Positions 20,909 through 32,455 are shown, counted from the stretch's first letter. The stretch is 64,000 nucleotides of DNA from Campylobacteraceae bacterium (GCA_027014605.1 JALWDJ010000071.1:1-64000); one strand, 5' to 3'. A program made the numbers and translations. The notes: generated by a model not told the origin, from the sequence alone.

Positions 20909-21889
20909 ATGAAAATTAAAGATTTACTAAATTTAACAAAAGGTAAAATGATAACTAATCCTACTATTACTACCATTAACTCTGCAACAATATATCCATC
21001 AAAGGTAGATATTGGTGATTTATTTATCTCAAACTCTAAAGAGGAGATAGAAAAAGCCCTAGAGAGAGGTGCTTATGCTATTATCTATTCAGATAAATCT
21101 ATAGAGATTACAGATAAAGAGGTAGCATGGATAGAGGTTGATGATATTCAAAATGCTAGTTTTAGACTAATTCGTTATGTTTTAATAAATAGAGATGCCA
21201 GTCTCTATCTATTTAATGAGCATGAGTTATCTTTTATGAAGATGGTAGTTACTCAAAAAAACACTCTTACAATACTTCCAGATGATTGGAAAAAGATGTT
21301 TGAGAAGATTTTAAACTCTGATACTAAGATATTTATAGGTAAAAATAAGAAAATCTTAAAGATGATAAAGCCTGATATTTTAACTCTAAATAAAGAAGCT
21401 AGTTGTGAAATTGTTACAGATACACTCTTTAGAACAACCTTTAAGATTAATGAATATATATATCAATCTAAAGAGATAACACCTTTTCATGTTGACTATC
21501 TTCAAAGAGTAGTTGAGTTTTGTGATAAACACCATTTGCCATATAATTTAGATAGAGTAAAATATACAAAGCATTTTGTACCTGTATTTATTGATGGATT
21601 TTTAAATGTGAGCAGACCTAGCAAGAGTGATAAAGTTGCAATTTTTACAGATAATTTAAAAGATATATATAAAGCTAGAGAATATGTAAGGTATAATGGT
21701 GCTTGGGTTAAAACTATTGTATTGACTCCTCCAAAAACAAAAGTTGATGGAGTTGATAGACCAAATTGGTATGAAAACATAGATGATGCTAAAGATATTT
21801 TAAAAAATAGCTACTATAACTATGCATTTGTCTATGTACTAGATAAAACAATTTTATCTACTATAAAAAGAGACTATTCTCTATTATAA
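20909..21889 (+). CDS. MurF N-terminal-like protein of uncertain function
   Basis: Starts like Mur ligase N-domains ('DIGDLFISN.....ALERGAYAIIYSD') but no GxxGKT P-loop seen. Confidence 0.45.
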   Translation: MKIKDLLNLTKGKMITNPTITTINSATIYPSKVDIGDLFISNSKEEIEKALERGAYAIIYSDKSIEITDKEVAWIEVDDIQNASFRLIRYVLINRDASLYLFNEHELSFMKMVVTQKNTLTILPDDWKKMFEKILNSDTKIFIGKNKKILKMIKPDILTLNKEASCEIVTDTLFRTTFKINEYIYQSKEITPFHVDYLQRVVEFCDKHHLPYNLDRVKYTKHFVPVFIDGFLNVSRPSKSDKVAIFTDNLKDIYKAREYVRYNGAWVKTIVLTPPKTKVDGVDRPNWYENIDDAKDILKNSYYNYAFVYVLDKTILSTIKRDYSLL

Positions 21890-21903
21890 AGTATAAAGGA
21901 GAA

Positions 21904-22413
21904 ATGATGAAAAATCATATAAAAAATATATTAATATTGACTCTATTTACAGGAGTACTAAATGCATATAGTGATGGAATAGATAATATATACAGCTTTG
22001 TTGGAGTACAAGGTGGATATAGTACTTATGATAATATAGATGCTCCTACTATCGGTTTTACTTATGGTAAGCAAAACTCAGAATGGAGGACTGCAATTAA
22101 CTATAATTATTCAAATAACTCAAATAATACCTTTCATAGTCTCATTATTCAAGTTGATAAAGGAATTTTAACTAAACTATTTGAAGAGTACCCTTTTAAA
22201 CCATATATTGGTTTCTCACTAGGAGCAATGCAACATACAAAAGGCTCATTTGATGATAGAGGTTATCTATTCGGAGGTAACTTAGGAATAAATTATGTCT
22301 TAAATAACTCTATTGATATAGATTTAGGATATAAATATATGGATACAAGTAAATTAAAAAGGATTAGTAATAGAGGAGATTTAATGCTATCTCTACACTA
22401 CTATTTTGAGTAA
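21904..22413 (+). CDS. Outer-membrane beta-barrel protein
   Basis: Signal peptide; alternating aromatic pattern and terminal 'LSLHYYFE'. Confidence 0.6.
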   Translation: MMKNHIKNILILTLFTGVLNAYSDGIDNIYSFVGVQGGYSTYDNIDAPTIGFTYGKQNSEWRTAINYNYSNNSNNTFHSLIIQVDKGILTKLFEEYPFKPYIGFSLGAMQHTKGSFDDRGYLFGGNLGINYVLNNSIDIDLGYKYMDTSKLKRISNRGDLMLSLHYYFE

Positions 22414-22418
22414 TAAAT

Positions 22419-23306
22419 CTACCTATTTAATAGATCAGATACAGACTCTTTTGGCTCTTTCCCCTCTAACATCTTATAAACCTCATTTGCTATTGGGAGG
22501 TATATATCTCTCTTCTTAGCAATTTTAAATAGTGCTTTAGTTGTAGGGATACCTTCAGCTACCTCTCCAAGTTCATCTAAAATCTCCTCAATAGATTTTC
22601 CCTTAGCCAAACCTAAACCAACTCTATAGTTTCTTGATAGGGTAGAACTGGCAGTTAAAAATAGGTCACCTGCACCACCAAGTGAGAGAAATGTATCAAT
22701 TTTTGCACCAAAATTTTTACCAAATCTACTCATCTCAACCAATCCTCTAGCAATAAGTGATGCTCTAGCATTATTGCCAAGATTTAATCCATCACAAACT
22801 CCACTTGCAATTGCAATAACATTCTTATATGCTCCTGCAACCTCTGCACCAATAACATCACTATCTATATATCCTCTTATATAATCTGGTAGAGTATCTG
22901 CATATATCTTTGCTAAATCTAAATTGGTAGAGCTAATCTTAAGTGCTGTTGGGAGTGACTCCTTTACCTCTTTTGCAAAAGATGGTCCTGATATATAAGC
23001 TAATCTATCTGTTGATATAAAACTACTATAAATCTCATTTAAAAATGCTCCTGTAGAGGTCTCTATCCCTTTAGATGCAACTAATATACTCTGTCCTCTA
23101 TCAATAAAATTTTGCTTAAGCCACTCTCTAATTATCTGTGCAGGAAGTGCGACTATAATATATTTATGCTCTAATGCTCTATCTAAAGATACAAAATTCT
23201 CTATATCTTTTTTATGTCGTGAAGTGATAACAACCTCATTTTTTTGACTATAGGCGTGATAGAGTGCCTGTCCCCACTTTCCTGCTCCTATAATTGCTAT
23301 TTTCAT
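22419..23306 (-). CDS. gpsA: Glycerol-3-phosphate dehydrogenase [NAD(P)+]
   Basis: 'IGAGKWGQALYHAY', 'SGPSFAKEV', 'GLGDLFLT'-like motif. Confidence 0.94.
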   Translation of the reverse strand: MKIAIIGAGKWGQALYHAYSQKNEVVITSRHKKDIENFVSLDRALEHKYIIVALPAQIIREWLKQNFIDRGQSILVASKGIETSTGAFLNEIYSSFISTDRLAYISGPSFAKEVKESLPTALKISSTNLDLAKIYADTLPDYIRGYIDSDVIGAEVAGAYKNVIAIASGVCDGLNLGNNARASLIARGLVEMSRFGKNFGAKIDTFLSLGGAGDLFLTASSTLSRNYRVGLGLAKGKSIEEILDELGEVAEGIPTTKALFKIAKKRDIYLPIANEVYKMLEGKEPKESVSDLLNR

Positions 23307-25255
23307 AAGATATTGTCCTCTCTTAACTTCTCTTCATTTATAAGCTCAACTCCTAACTCTAAAGCCTTTTTATATTTACTACCTGCATTTTTCCCATATA
23401 TCAGATAGTCTGTCTTTTTACTAACTGAACTACTAACTTCTGCTCCAAGCTCTTCTAAAATACTCTTAATCCTATTTCGAGATAGTGACATAGTCCCTGT
23501 TAAGACAACTCTTTTTCCTTTAAATATATTCTCCTCTATCTGCTCTTTTTTCTCTATGGTTGGTTCAATTATATTAAAAAGTTTTAATACTAAATCTCTA
23601 TTTACTCTCATAAACTCTAAAAATGAGTTAGCCATCTCTTCGCCTATTCTATCTATTGCTATAAGCTCATTATAGGAGACATCTACTAAATCTAATCCAA
23701 ACTCTAAGGCTATTTTTCTACTGGCAACCTCTCCAATATGCTCTATGCCTAGACCATTAATTAGATATTTTAGCTCTTTATGCCTACTATTCTTTATAGC
23801 TTTTACTATATTCTCTGCTTTTTTCTCTCCAAATCCATCTAAATCTTTTAAATCTTCTACCCTTAAGCTATATAAATCTAAAATATTTTTAATCTTTTTC
23901 TCTTTTATTAGAACTTTTACTATATTTGAGCCAACTCCATCAATCCCCATACACCCCTTTTTAGCAAAGTGTATAATAGAGTTCTCTACTCTTGCTAAAC
24001 ACTCTAAATTTTGACACTTTATTATTTTACCCTCATCTAAGAGTTCACTATTACATATTGGGCAGTTTATAGGTCTTATTATCTCTTTTTGGCTTCCATC
24101 TCTTCTATCTTTTAAGACTTTAGTAATTTTTGGGATAACATCACCTGAACGAATTAAGATAACACTATCTCCAACCATTAACCCCTTCTTCTCTATCTCA
24201 TCAAAATTATGAAGTGTAGCCCTCTTTACAACTGCCCCATCTATATCTATGGGTATAAGTTCTGCTACGGGTGTAATAACTCCTGTTCTTCCAACTTGAA
24301 GAGTAATATCTTCTACCTTTGTAACTTTCTCTATGGCAGGAAATTTATAGGCTACCATAGATTTAGGGTATTTTATGGTATATCCTAACTGCTCTGCTTT
24401 AGCAATATTATCTACTTTTACCACCATACCGTCCATTAAGATTGGTATCTCATCTCTTTCTGAGATTAGAAATTTATAAAACTTCTCAATCTCCTCTATG
24501 TTACTACACTCTCTACTATATGGTGGTCTTAAAAATCCTAAGTTATATATAAACTCCATCTTATCAGATAGAGACTCATAATCTAAACTATTCTCTCCAA
24601 CTCCCCAAGGGTAAAAAGAGAGACGGCGTTTTGCTGTAATTGAGCTATCAAGTTGTCTTAGACTTCCTGAAGCTGTATTTCGTGGGTTTGCAAATGGCTC
24701 TTTTTCCTCTTTTAGTCTCTCTTGGTTAATTTTTTCAAAATCCTCTTTAGATATAACAACTTCACCACGAATTTCAATTAACTCTTTATACTCAATAGTT
24801 AAAGGGATAGAGCGAATAGTTTTTACATTCTCTGTTACATCTTCTCCAATCTCTCCATTACCTCTTGTAACTGCTTGATTTAGTTTTCCATCTCTATAGA
24901 TGAGGTTCATACTTGCCCCATCAAATTTAGGCTCACAGAAAAAACTAACCTCTCCAATACCTCTTTTAACTCTCTCTAACCACTCTCTAACCTCATCTTG
25001 ACTAAATACATCTTCCATACTCCACATTCTTAAGATATGTTTAGCCTTTGTAAATCCATCTCTAATAACTCCTCCAACCCTTTTTGTAGGAGAGTCATCT
25101 AAAATATTATCTGGATTTTCTCTCTCATAATCTAATACCTTATGATATAACTTATCATACTCTTCATCAGATGCTATTGGATTATCCTCTACATAGTAGG
25201 CATAAGCCCACTCTTTTAAAATCTCTACATTATCTCTATACTCTATACTATTCAT
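23303..25255 (-). CDS. ligA: NAD-dependent DNA ligase
   Basis: 'EPKFDGASMNLIYRDG', Cys4 zinc finger, HhH, BRCT. Confidence 0.96.
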   Translation of the reverse strand: MNSIEYRDNVEILKEWAYAYYVEDNPIASDEEYDKLYHKVLDYERENPDNILDDSPTKRVGGVIRDGFTKAKHILRMWSMEDVFSQDEVREWLERVKRGIGEVSFFCEPKFDGASMNLIYRDGKLNQAVTRGNGEIGEDVTENVKTIRSIPLTIEYKELIEIRGEVVISKEDFEKINQERLKEEKEPFANPRNTASGSLRQLDSSITAKRRLSFYPWGVGENSLDYESLSDKMEFIYNLGFLRPPYSRECSNIEEIEKFYKFLISERDEIPILMDGMVVKVDNIAKAEQLGYTIKYPKSMVAYKFPAIEKVTKVEDITLQVGRTGVITPVAELIPIDIDGAVVKRATLHNFDEIEKKGLMVGDSVILIRSGDVIPKITKVLKDRRDGSQKEIIRPINCPICNSELLDEGKIIKCQNLECLARVENSIIHFAKKGCMGIDGVGSNIVKVLIKEKKIKNILDLYSLRVEDLKDLDGFGEKKAENIVKAIKNSRHKELKYLINGLGIEHIGEVASRKIALEFGLDLVDVSYNELIAIDRIGEEMANSFLEFMRVNRDLVLKLFNIIEPTIEKKEQIEENIFKGKRVVLTGTMSLSRNRIKSILEELGAEVSSSVSKKTDYLIYGKNAGSKYKKALELGVELINEEKLREDNIL

Positions 25256-25261
25256 ACTATT

Positions 25262-25777
25262 CTATAAAGCTCCCCAACCGTGCATCTTTTTAGCTATCAT
25301 TATCTCATAATCTCTAAATATATCAATAGTACTAATAGCTACAAATAGATTATCCTCTAAAGATTGTCTCCATAACTCTCTTATCTCTAAATCATTTTTA
25401 GGTAAAAAGAGAATAATATTTCCACCATTAAGTATATGAGTATGTATTTTTTTTAAAAAGCTATCTTTTATATCAAGAGGAATAGAGGCTGTAACAAATA
25501 TAAAGTTATACTGTTTTGCCATATTTACATATCTTCTCTGCTCTAACTTTATATTATGGACTATTATATTTTTATCTCTAAATTTATCTTTTATCTTATT
25601 AAAATAGTCACTATCTAATATATTTAGAAGATACTCAAAATCATGACTCTTCGCAAAATCTTTTAACTCAATAGATAAATCCTCTAAATCATCACTTATC
25701 TCCATAATGCTTGTTGCTGGGTAGTTTGGAATAATAGATAATAACTCATCTATACTCTTCTTTTCTAATCTATTCAT
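25262..25777 (-). CDS. Hypothetical protein
   Basis: ORF in operon-like spacing between mqnE and ligA. Confidence 0.5.
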   Translation of the reverse strand: MNRLEKKSIDELLSIIPNYPATSIMEISDDLEDLSIELKDFAKSHDFEYLLNILDSDYFNKIKDKFRDKNIIVHNIKLEQRRYVNMAKQYNFIFVTASIPLDIKDSFLKKIHTHILNGGNIILFLPKNDLEIRELWRQSLEDNLFVAISTIDIFRDYEIMIAKKMHGWGAL

Positions 25778-26834
25778 AAATCTTTAACTCCTTATATAGG
25801 CTATCTCTCTCTACTGGTATAAATCCAGAGTTTTTAATAAGAGATATAAAATCATTTAAACTCATACCATTTGCACTATTTGCTCCTGCTGACGATTGAA
25901 TAGACTCTTTTTCTATTGTTCCATCGAGATCATCTGCTCCAAACTCTTGAGCTATTAGTGCTAAATTGATAGTTGTGGTTGCCCAATATGCCTTAATATG
26001 GGGAATATTATCTAAGAGTATTCTGCTTATTGAGTATGTTTTAAGTATCTCTTGAGCCGATAAAAAATTCTTAACTTTTAAAAAATTATTCTCTCTCTGA
26101 TAAACCAAAGGGATAAATGCGTTAAATCCACCTGTTATATCTTGTAAATCTCTAAGCCTTAATATATGGTCAATCCTATCTGTACGACTCTCTATATGTC
26201 CAAATAGCATTGTTGCATTGCTCTGCTTTCCTCTTCTGTGCCACTTTTTATGTATCTCTAACCAATTCTTAGATGAAACTTTACCTTTACATAGATAATC
26301 TCTTATCTTTTCATTAAAAATCTCTGCACCACCTCCTGGCATTGAGTCAACTCCACTCTCTACCATTAAATCTAAAACCTCATCATAGGTTAAACCATAT
26401 TGACGAGATAGAAAATCAACCTCAGCTCCTGTCATAGCCTTTATATGAATATCTGGTAAAGCCTCTCTAATCTTTCTAAAAGCACCCATATACCAATCAA
26501 CCCCACCATTAGGATTATGAGCAGATACAATATGAACCTCTTTTGCTCCTCTACTGTATGCAGATATAGCTATCTCTAAAATCTCTTGATGACTCATAGT
26601 ATATTGATTTGGATTTTTTCTACTAGCACTATATGCACAAAATTTACATATATCAGCACATACATTAGTTGGATTTATATGACGATTAATATTAAAATAG
26701 CTCTTTTTACCAAATTTCTCTTCTCTAATCTCATTAGCTAACTCCCCTAATGTCAATAGGTCAAGTTCATATAGTGCCTCTGCCTCCTTTTGTGTTAATC
26801 TCTCTCTATTTTTTACCTTATCTACTAAATTCAT
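25770..26834 (-). CDS. mqnE: Aminofutalosine synthase (radical SAM, menaquinone via futalosine)
   Basis: 'HINPTNVCADICKFCAYSASRKNPNQYTMS' radical SAM CxxxCxxC. Confidence 0.87.
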   Translation of the reverse strand: MNLVDKVKNRERLTQKEAEALYELDLLTLGELANEIREEKFGKKSYFNINRHINPTNVCADICKFCAYSASRKNPNQYTMSHQEILEIAISAYSRGAKEVHIVSAHNPNGGVDWYMGAFRKIREALPDIHIKAMTGAEVDFLSRQYGLTYDEVLDLMVESGVDSMPGGGAEIFNEKIRDYLCKGKVSSKNWLEIHKKWHRRGKQSNATMLFGHIESRTDRIDHILRLRDLQDITGGFNAFIPLVYQRENNFLKVKNFLSAQEILKTYSISRILLDNIPHIKAYWATTTINLALIAQEFGADDLDGTIEKESIQSSAGANSANGMSLNDFISLIKNSGFIPVERDSLYKELKIYE

Positions 26835-26901
26835 ATATAATACCCACTATTTTTTCTGCTATTATATCAAGAAGAGTTAATAAATAAATTGGAGTTAATT
26901 T

Positions 26902-29358
26902 TTGATAACTAAACAGATAGAGATAGAAAACCTATTATATAATCACGCACCAGATTTTGAGATAGCTAAACTATTAAGAGAAGATATAAAAAATTATTTT
27001 GCTACATTAGAAGAGAGTTTTGCAAATTCAAAAGGTAAAGATTTCCTATATAAGCATACAAAAGCGATTGATAATCTACTTAAAATAATATATAAAGTAG
27101 CACTTCGCTCCTCTTTTGAAAGTTATATCCCTATGAAAAATAGTCTTCCTATCGCACTTTTCGCACTTGGAAGTTATGGAAGAGAGCAGTTATCTGTATA
27201 TTCTGATATAGATTTAATGATTGTATATAAAGAGACAATAGGCTATAACACAAAAGAAATAATAGAAAAAATCTTACATATTCTTTGGGACTGTAGATTA
27301 AAATTAGGTCATAGAGTACATGAGGTTAGTGAACTATTTGAAGTATCTAAAAAAGACATTACAATCAAAACAGCAATGATAGAGTCAAGATTTATAGAGG
27401 GTTCTCATTATCTATTTACAGAGGTACAAAATGAGCTTAATATTATTAGACACTATAAACAAGAAAAATTTATTGATGCTAAAATAGATGAATTAAGAGA
27501 ACTACATATTAAATATCCCCTAACAATGGAACCAAATTTAAAAGATGGAGAGGGTGGATTTAGAAGTGCTAATTTAGTCTATTGGATAGGCAATATTTTA
27601 TATAATATAAATAAGATAAGAGAGTTACCAAGAGATATAATTTTAGAAGATGAGTATAAAAATTTTCATATTGCATTAGACTTTCTATTTAGAGTCCGTT
27701 CAGCACTACATCTTGCAAATGGAAAAAAAGAAGATAGATTAAGATTAGAACTTATTCCACAAATTGCTAAATATTTAGGTTATGAAGATAATTATAAAGA
27801 GCAGATGAAATTTGCTCAAAAAGTTACTCAACAGTTAAAAGTTATTAAGCTATATACAACTATATGGATAAATGAGTTAACAGGAAAACATCTATTAGGG
27901 AAAAATAAACATATTATAAAACCTAAAAACTATACTAAATTAGAGGAGTTTATAGAGCAGTTATGTCATATAGAGGGAGACTTTCTACCACACCCAACAC
28001 TACTAAAAGCATTAATATATACCCAAAAACCTAAAAGAGCTAATGAAATGATATATAAAAGCGTATATAAGATATTTTTTAGACCAAACTCAGCATCTAT
28101 TATAAAAACACTTTTAAATGCCCATCTAATATCTTATACTATTTCACCACTAAAAAAAGTATTAAACCTACCACAATTTGATGGATATCATCAATATACT
28201 GTTGGCATTCACTCTATAAAAGCTCTATATGCACTAGAGCATATTAAAGAGGCTAGATTGTTGGAGATATTTAATAGATTAGAGTTAAAAGAAAAAGCTC
28301 TCTTAAAATTAGTCGTTCTACTTCACGATTCAGGAAAGGGTAGAAGTAGAGACCATCATATAGTTGGAGCTGAACTATTTGGAATATATGCTAAAAAGTT
28401 AGGTTTCTCTACTCAAGAGATAAAATTTGGAAAACATCTTATAAAGTGTCACACTAAAATGAATTTTGTAGCCCAAAGAGAAGATTTAAATAGTGAACAG
28501 ACTATTTTAAAATTTGTATCTCTATTTCCTACTCAAAAAGAGTTAGATTTTATATATCTCTTAACATATGCTGATATGAATGGAGTTGGAGTTGGAATTT
28601 ATAGTGATTTTAATGCACAACTACTATATACCCTTTATAATCAAGCCTCACTCTCTTTAAATTATGATAAAAAAATAAATGCTACTAGCAAAAGATTAAA
28701 AAAAGAGAGACTTTTAAAAAAATCAATAGAGTTTAAATCACTTCCAAAATCTTTGCAAAAAAAAATACTCTCAATTCCTTCAGATTTACTTTTTATAAAA
28801 TACCCTATTGAAAAAATTATTGAGATTTCCAAAAAGAGTAATAAGTTAGATGATTATATATTCTCTATAGAAAATAACAAATTTTTAACAATTGAAATTA
28901 TTAGGAAAAATAATCTTGATTTGAGCTACCTTCTAAATAAACTAAGAAGATTAGATATAGTTAATATGGATATATGTAAACTATTTAATGGTATTAAATA
29001 CTTTAATTTAGAATTTAATGAAGTAGTTGACAATAGTGGAGCTATTCTAATTGAAGACATATTACATAAAGTACTTAATAGAATAGAAATCTTAAAACTA
29101 CCAGCCCCTGATATAAAAAGAGATGAAATTTACATTAACTGTAATCACTCAAATGAACACGCTATGATGCGAGTAAAATGTAAAAATCAAAAAGGAGTAC
29201 TATGTTATATTATTAACATTTTTGATAAGTTAGGTATAGATATAACCTCAGCTAAAATCTATACAAAAAGTAATAGAGTTGATGACCTTTTTTTAATCGA
29301 AAAGAATGGAAACTTTTGTAATAATACTAATCAAATTATTAAAGAGTTAACGGAGTAA
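26902..29358 (+). CDS. glnD: [Protein-PII] uridylyltransferase
   Basis: NTase 'GSYGREQLSVYSDIDLMI', HD domain 'LLHDSGKG', C-terminal ACT. Confidence 0.93.
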   Translation: MITKQIEIENLLYNHAPDFEIAKLLREDIKNYFATLEESFANSKGKDFLYKHTKAIDNLLKIIYKVALRSSFESYIPMKNSLPIALFALGSYGREQLSVYSDIDLMIVYKETIGYNTKEIIEKILHILWDCRLKLGHRVHEVSELFEVSKKDITIKTAMIESRFIEGSHYLFTEVQNELNIIRHYKQEKFIDAKIDELRELHIKYPLTMEPNLKDGEGGFRSANLVYWIGNILYNINKIRELPRDIILEDEYKNFHIALDFLFRVRSALHLANGKKEDRLRLELIPQIAKYLGYEDNYKEQMKFAQKVTQQLKVIKLYTTIWINELTGKHLLGKNKHIIKPKNYTKLEEFIEQLCHIEGDFLPHPTLLKALIYTQKPKRANEMIYKSVYKIFFRPNSASIIKTLLNAHLISYTISPLKKVLNLPQFDGYHQYTVGIHSIKALYALEHIKEARLLEIFNRLELKEKALLKLVVLLHDSGKGRSRDHHIVGAELFGIYAKKLGFSTQEIKFGKHLIKCHTKMNFVAQREDLNSEQTILKFVSLFPTQKELDFIYLLTYADMNGVGVGIYSDFNAQLLYTLYNQASLSLNYDKKINATSKRLKKERLLKKSIEFKSLPKSLQKKILSIPSDLLFIKYPIEKIIEISKKSNKLDDYIFSIENNKFLTIEIIRKNNLDLSYLLNKLRRLDIVNMDICKLFNGIKYFNLEFNEVVDNSGAILIEDILHKVLNRIEILKLPAPDIKRDEIYINCNHSNEHAMMRVKCKNQKGVLCYIINIFDKLGIDITSAKIYTKSNRVDDLFLIEKNGNFCNNTNQIIKELTE

Positions 29359-29364
29359 CCCTAT

Positions 29365-31176
29365 ATGTGTGGAATTGTTGGATATATTGGTAGAAAAGAG
29401 AAAAAAAATATATTATTAGATGGATTACAAGAATTAGAGTATAGAGGATATGATTCAGCAGGTATTGCTATTATTGAAGATGGAGGGCTTAAATACTTTA
29501 AGGCTGTTGGTAAGTTAAATAACTTAAGAAATAAGACAAAAAACTATAGTAGTAGTGGTTTTGGTGTAGCTATTGGACACACAAGATGGGCAACTCATGG
29601 AAAACCAACAGAGCTTAATGCACACCCACATTTAGGAGAGTATAGTTTTGTGGTTCACAATGGAATTATAGAGAACTATCAAGAGATAAAAAATGAGTTA
29701 CAAGATGCAGGAATAACATTTTTAAGTCAAACTGATACAGAGACAATTGTTCACCTATTTGAAAAAAACTATGACAATTTAAAAAATCCATTTAACTCTT
29801 TTAAAAGAACTATATCTAAGCTTAATGGAGCTTATGCGACTCTACTAATTACAGAAGCAGAACCAGATAGTATATTTTTTGCTAAAAATGGCTCACCAAT
29901 GCTTATTGGATTTAATGGAGATGAGATATATTTTGCATCATCAGATACACCTATTATTGGAAAGGCAACAGAGGTATATTATCTTGAAGATGGAGAGTAT
30001 GGATATGCAAAAAATGGGGAAATTAGATTATTTGATAGTAGTAATATAGAGAAGAAAATAATGAAAAAGCCATTAACTACAGATAAAAAGATGGCCCAAA
30101 AAGATGGTTTTAGATTTTTTATGGAAAAAGAGATATATGAGCAATCACAAGTTATAAATGACTGTATGATTGGGAGAGTTTTAGATAAGAGAGCAGAGTT
30201 TGAAGAGTTAGACAGCTCTCTATTTAAAGATATTAATAACATAAAGATATGTGCATGTGGTACAAGCTACCACTCAGCTCTAACAGGTGCATATCTATTA
30301 GAGAGATTAGCCAAAATTCCAACACAGGTTGAGATTGCATCAGAGTTTAGATATAAAGAGCCACTACTACAAAAAAATACACTATTTATTACAATCTCCC
30401 AAAGTGGAGAAACAGCAGACACATTAGAGGCACTAAAGATGGCAAATAGAGCAGGACTTAAGAGTCTTACTATATGTAATGTAGATAACTCATCAATAGT
30501 TAGAGAGAGTAGTAGTGCTATTTTAACAAGAGCAGGGATAGAAAAGGGAGTGGCAAGTACAAAAGCATTTGCAACTCAAACAATGGTATTGTGGTTATTG
30601 GCTCTATATATTGCAGAACTAAAAGATACTATCTCAAAAGAGAGATTAGATGAGGAGTTACATGCAATAAGAAAAGTTCCTAAAGCTCTAATTGTAACAG
30701 ATAAACTACATGATAAAATACATAGACTCTCTAAAAGGTATCTTCATGGACATGGATTTTTCTTTATTGGTAGAGATATATTTTTCCCATTAGCTTTAGA
30801 GGGTGCTTTAAAGTTAAAAGAGATAAGTTATCTTCATGCAGAGGGTTATCCAGCAGGAGAAATGAAGCATGGACCAATAGCTTTAGCAGATAGTGAACTC
30901 TTTACTATTGCACTTATGCCAAAATCTCTACACTATGATAAAATAAAATCAAATGTAGAGGAGCTAAGTGCAAGAGATGCTACTATTTTAGCTATATCTC
31001 CAGAAGAGTTTGAGTTGGCAGATGATTTTATAAAGACAAAATATAGCTCTCATGCTATGTTAGAGTTTTTTGAGATGATGGTTATAACTCAACTATTAGC
31101 TTTGGAGATTTCTATTAGATTGGGAAATGATGTTGATATGCCTAGGAATTTAGCTAAATCTGTAACTGTTGAGTAA
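29365..31176 (+). CDS. glmS: Glutamine-fructose-6-phosphate aminotransferase
   Basis: 'MCGIVGYIGRKE', 'EYRGYDSAG', C-terminal 'NLAKSVTVE'. Confidence 0.97.
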   Translation: MCGIVGYIGRKEKKNILLDGLQELEYRGYDSAGIAIIEDGGLKYFKAVGKLNNLRNKTKNYSSSGFGVAIGHTRWATHGKPTELNAHPHLGEYSFVVHNGIIENYQEIKNELQDAGITFLSQTDTETIVHLFEKNYDNLKNPFNSFKRTISKLNGAYATLLITEAEPDSIFFAKNGSPMLIGFNGDEIYFASSDTPIIGKATEVYYLEDGEYGYAKNGEIRLFDSSNIEKKIMKKPLTTDKKMAQKDGFRFFMEKEIYEQSQVINDCMIGRVLDKRAEFEELDSSLFKDINNIKICACGTSYHSALTGAYLLERLAKIPTQVEIASEFRYKEPLLQKNTLFITISQSGETADTLEALKMANRAGLKSLTICNVDNSSIVRESSSAILTRAGIEKGVASTKAFATQTMVLWLLALYIAELKDTISKERLDEELHAIRKVPKALIVTDKLHDKIHRLSKRYLHGHGFFFIGRDIFFPLALEGALKLKEISYLHAEGYPAGEMKHGPIALADSELFTIALMPKSLHYDKIKSNVEELSARDATILAISPEEFELADDFIKTKYSSHAMLEFFEMMVITQLLALEISIRLGNDVDMPRNLAKSVTVE

Positions 31177-31263
31177 TTTTTTTATAAAAATATTTATCCT
31201 GCTCATAGCTTAGTTTTACGCTATAATTTGATAATTATATATTAAATATAGTAGGAGATAAAT

Positions 31264-31983
31264 ATGATAGATAGTAAAAAAGAGTTAAGTAGTGAACAAC
31301 ATACATTATATATAGAAGCAGTCCCTGAAAAAAAAAGATTGATAGATAAAGAGAGAAGTATCTATGAAATAATCCCAAAACATAAAAGATATAGAGTCTA
31401 TATAGGTAGATTTTTTGAACTTAAAAAAGGGCTTCATTCCGTATTTAATGGTTTAAGAGAAGCTAGTAATAGAGATTATCTTGAACTTATGATAAACTCT
31501 GGAGGTGGACTTGTAAATGAGGGGCAACAGTTTTATAATATAATTCAAGAGAAGTTTTATAAAAGAACTATTGCATATCTTGATAATATGGGTTACAGTA
31601 TGGGAGCATTACTATTTTGTATGGCTGATAAAAGAGTTGTATATGAGTATTCTGACTTAATGTTTCATACATATTCACATGGTTCTCATGGAAAAGGTGG
31701 AGAGGTAAAATCACATGTAGAACACACCTCAAAAAAACTTGAAAAATTTTTCTATAATATTATTGTTAAAAGAGGCTTTTTAACAAAAGATGAATTTAGA
31801 AAAATGGTTATTGGTCAAGACTACTGGATGAATACTAAAGAGCTTTGTAAAAGGGGTATTGCTACACATGTAATCCTAGAGGGAAAAGAGATAACAGCAA
31901 AAGAGTATCTAAAAAAGATAAAAAAGAAGAAGAAAAAAACTCAAAAAAAAGAAGAAACTACCATAGAAGAGAGTAAAAATTGA
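31264..31983 (+). CDS. ClpP-like serine protease family protein
   Basis: 'NSGGGLVNEGQQFYNII', 'GYSMGALLFCMADKR' nucleophile region; Lys-rich tail. Confidence 0.75.
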   Translation: MIDSKKELSSEQHTLYIEAVPEKKRLIDKERSIYEIIPKHKRYRVYIGRFFELKKGLHSVFNGLREASNRDYLELMINSGGGLVNEGQQFYNIIQEKFYKRTIAYLDNMGYSMGALLFCMADKRVVYEYSDLMFHTYSHGSHGKGGEVKSHVEHTSKKLEKFFYNIIVKRGFLTKDEFRKMVIGQDYWMNTKELCKRGIATHVILEGKEITAKEYLKKIKKKKKKTQKKEETTIEESKN

Positions 31984-32351
31984 AAATAAGAATTTATTAT
32001 GAAGATACAGATGCAGGTGGCATTGTATATCATACTAATTATATTAAATATTGCGAAAGAGCAAGAAGTGAGATATTTTTTAGTAAAAGTATAAATCCAC
32101 TAGATAAAAATAGTGGATTTGTAGTTAGAAAAATAGAAGCAGACTTTTTAGGTTTTGCCTCTCTTGGAGATATTGTTGAAGTTACAACAGAGGTAATAAA
32201 AATTAAAGCGGTATCTATACTCTTAAATCAAGAAATATATAAAAACAATAAAAAAATTTTTAGTATGAAGATAATTCTAGCATTTATAAAAGATAGAAAA
32301 CCTCATATTATTCCAGAAGAATTTAAAAAAGTTTTTAAGGAGAAAATATAA
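31980..32351 (+). CDS. YbgC/FadM-like acyl-CoA thioesterase
   Basis: 'YYEDTDAGGIVYHTNYIKYCERAR' hot-dog motif. Confidence 0.93.
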   Translation: MKIRIYYEDTDAGGIVYHTNYIKYCERARSEIFFSKSINPLDKNSGFVVRKIEADFLGFASLGDIVEVTTEVIKIKAVSILLNQEIYKNNKKIFSMKIILAFIKDRKPHIIPEEFKKVFKEKI

Positions 32352-32353
32352 GA

Positions 32354-32428
<75 letters not shown>

Positions 32429-32455
32429 ATAAGTAATAAGCTAAACATAAAAAAA

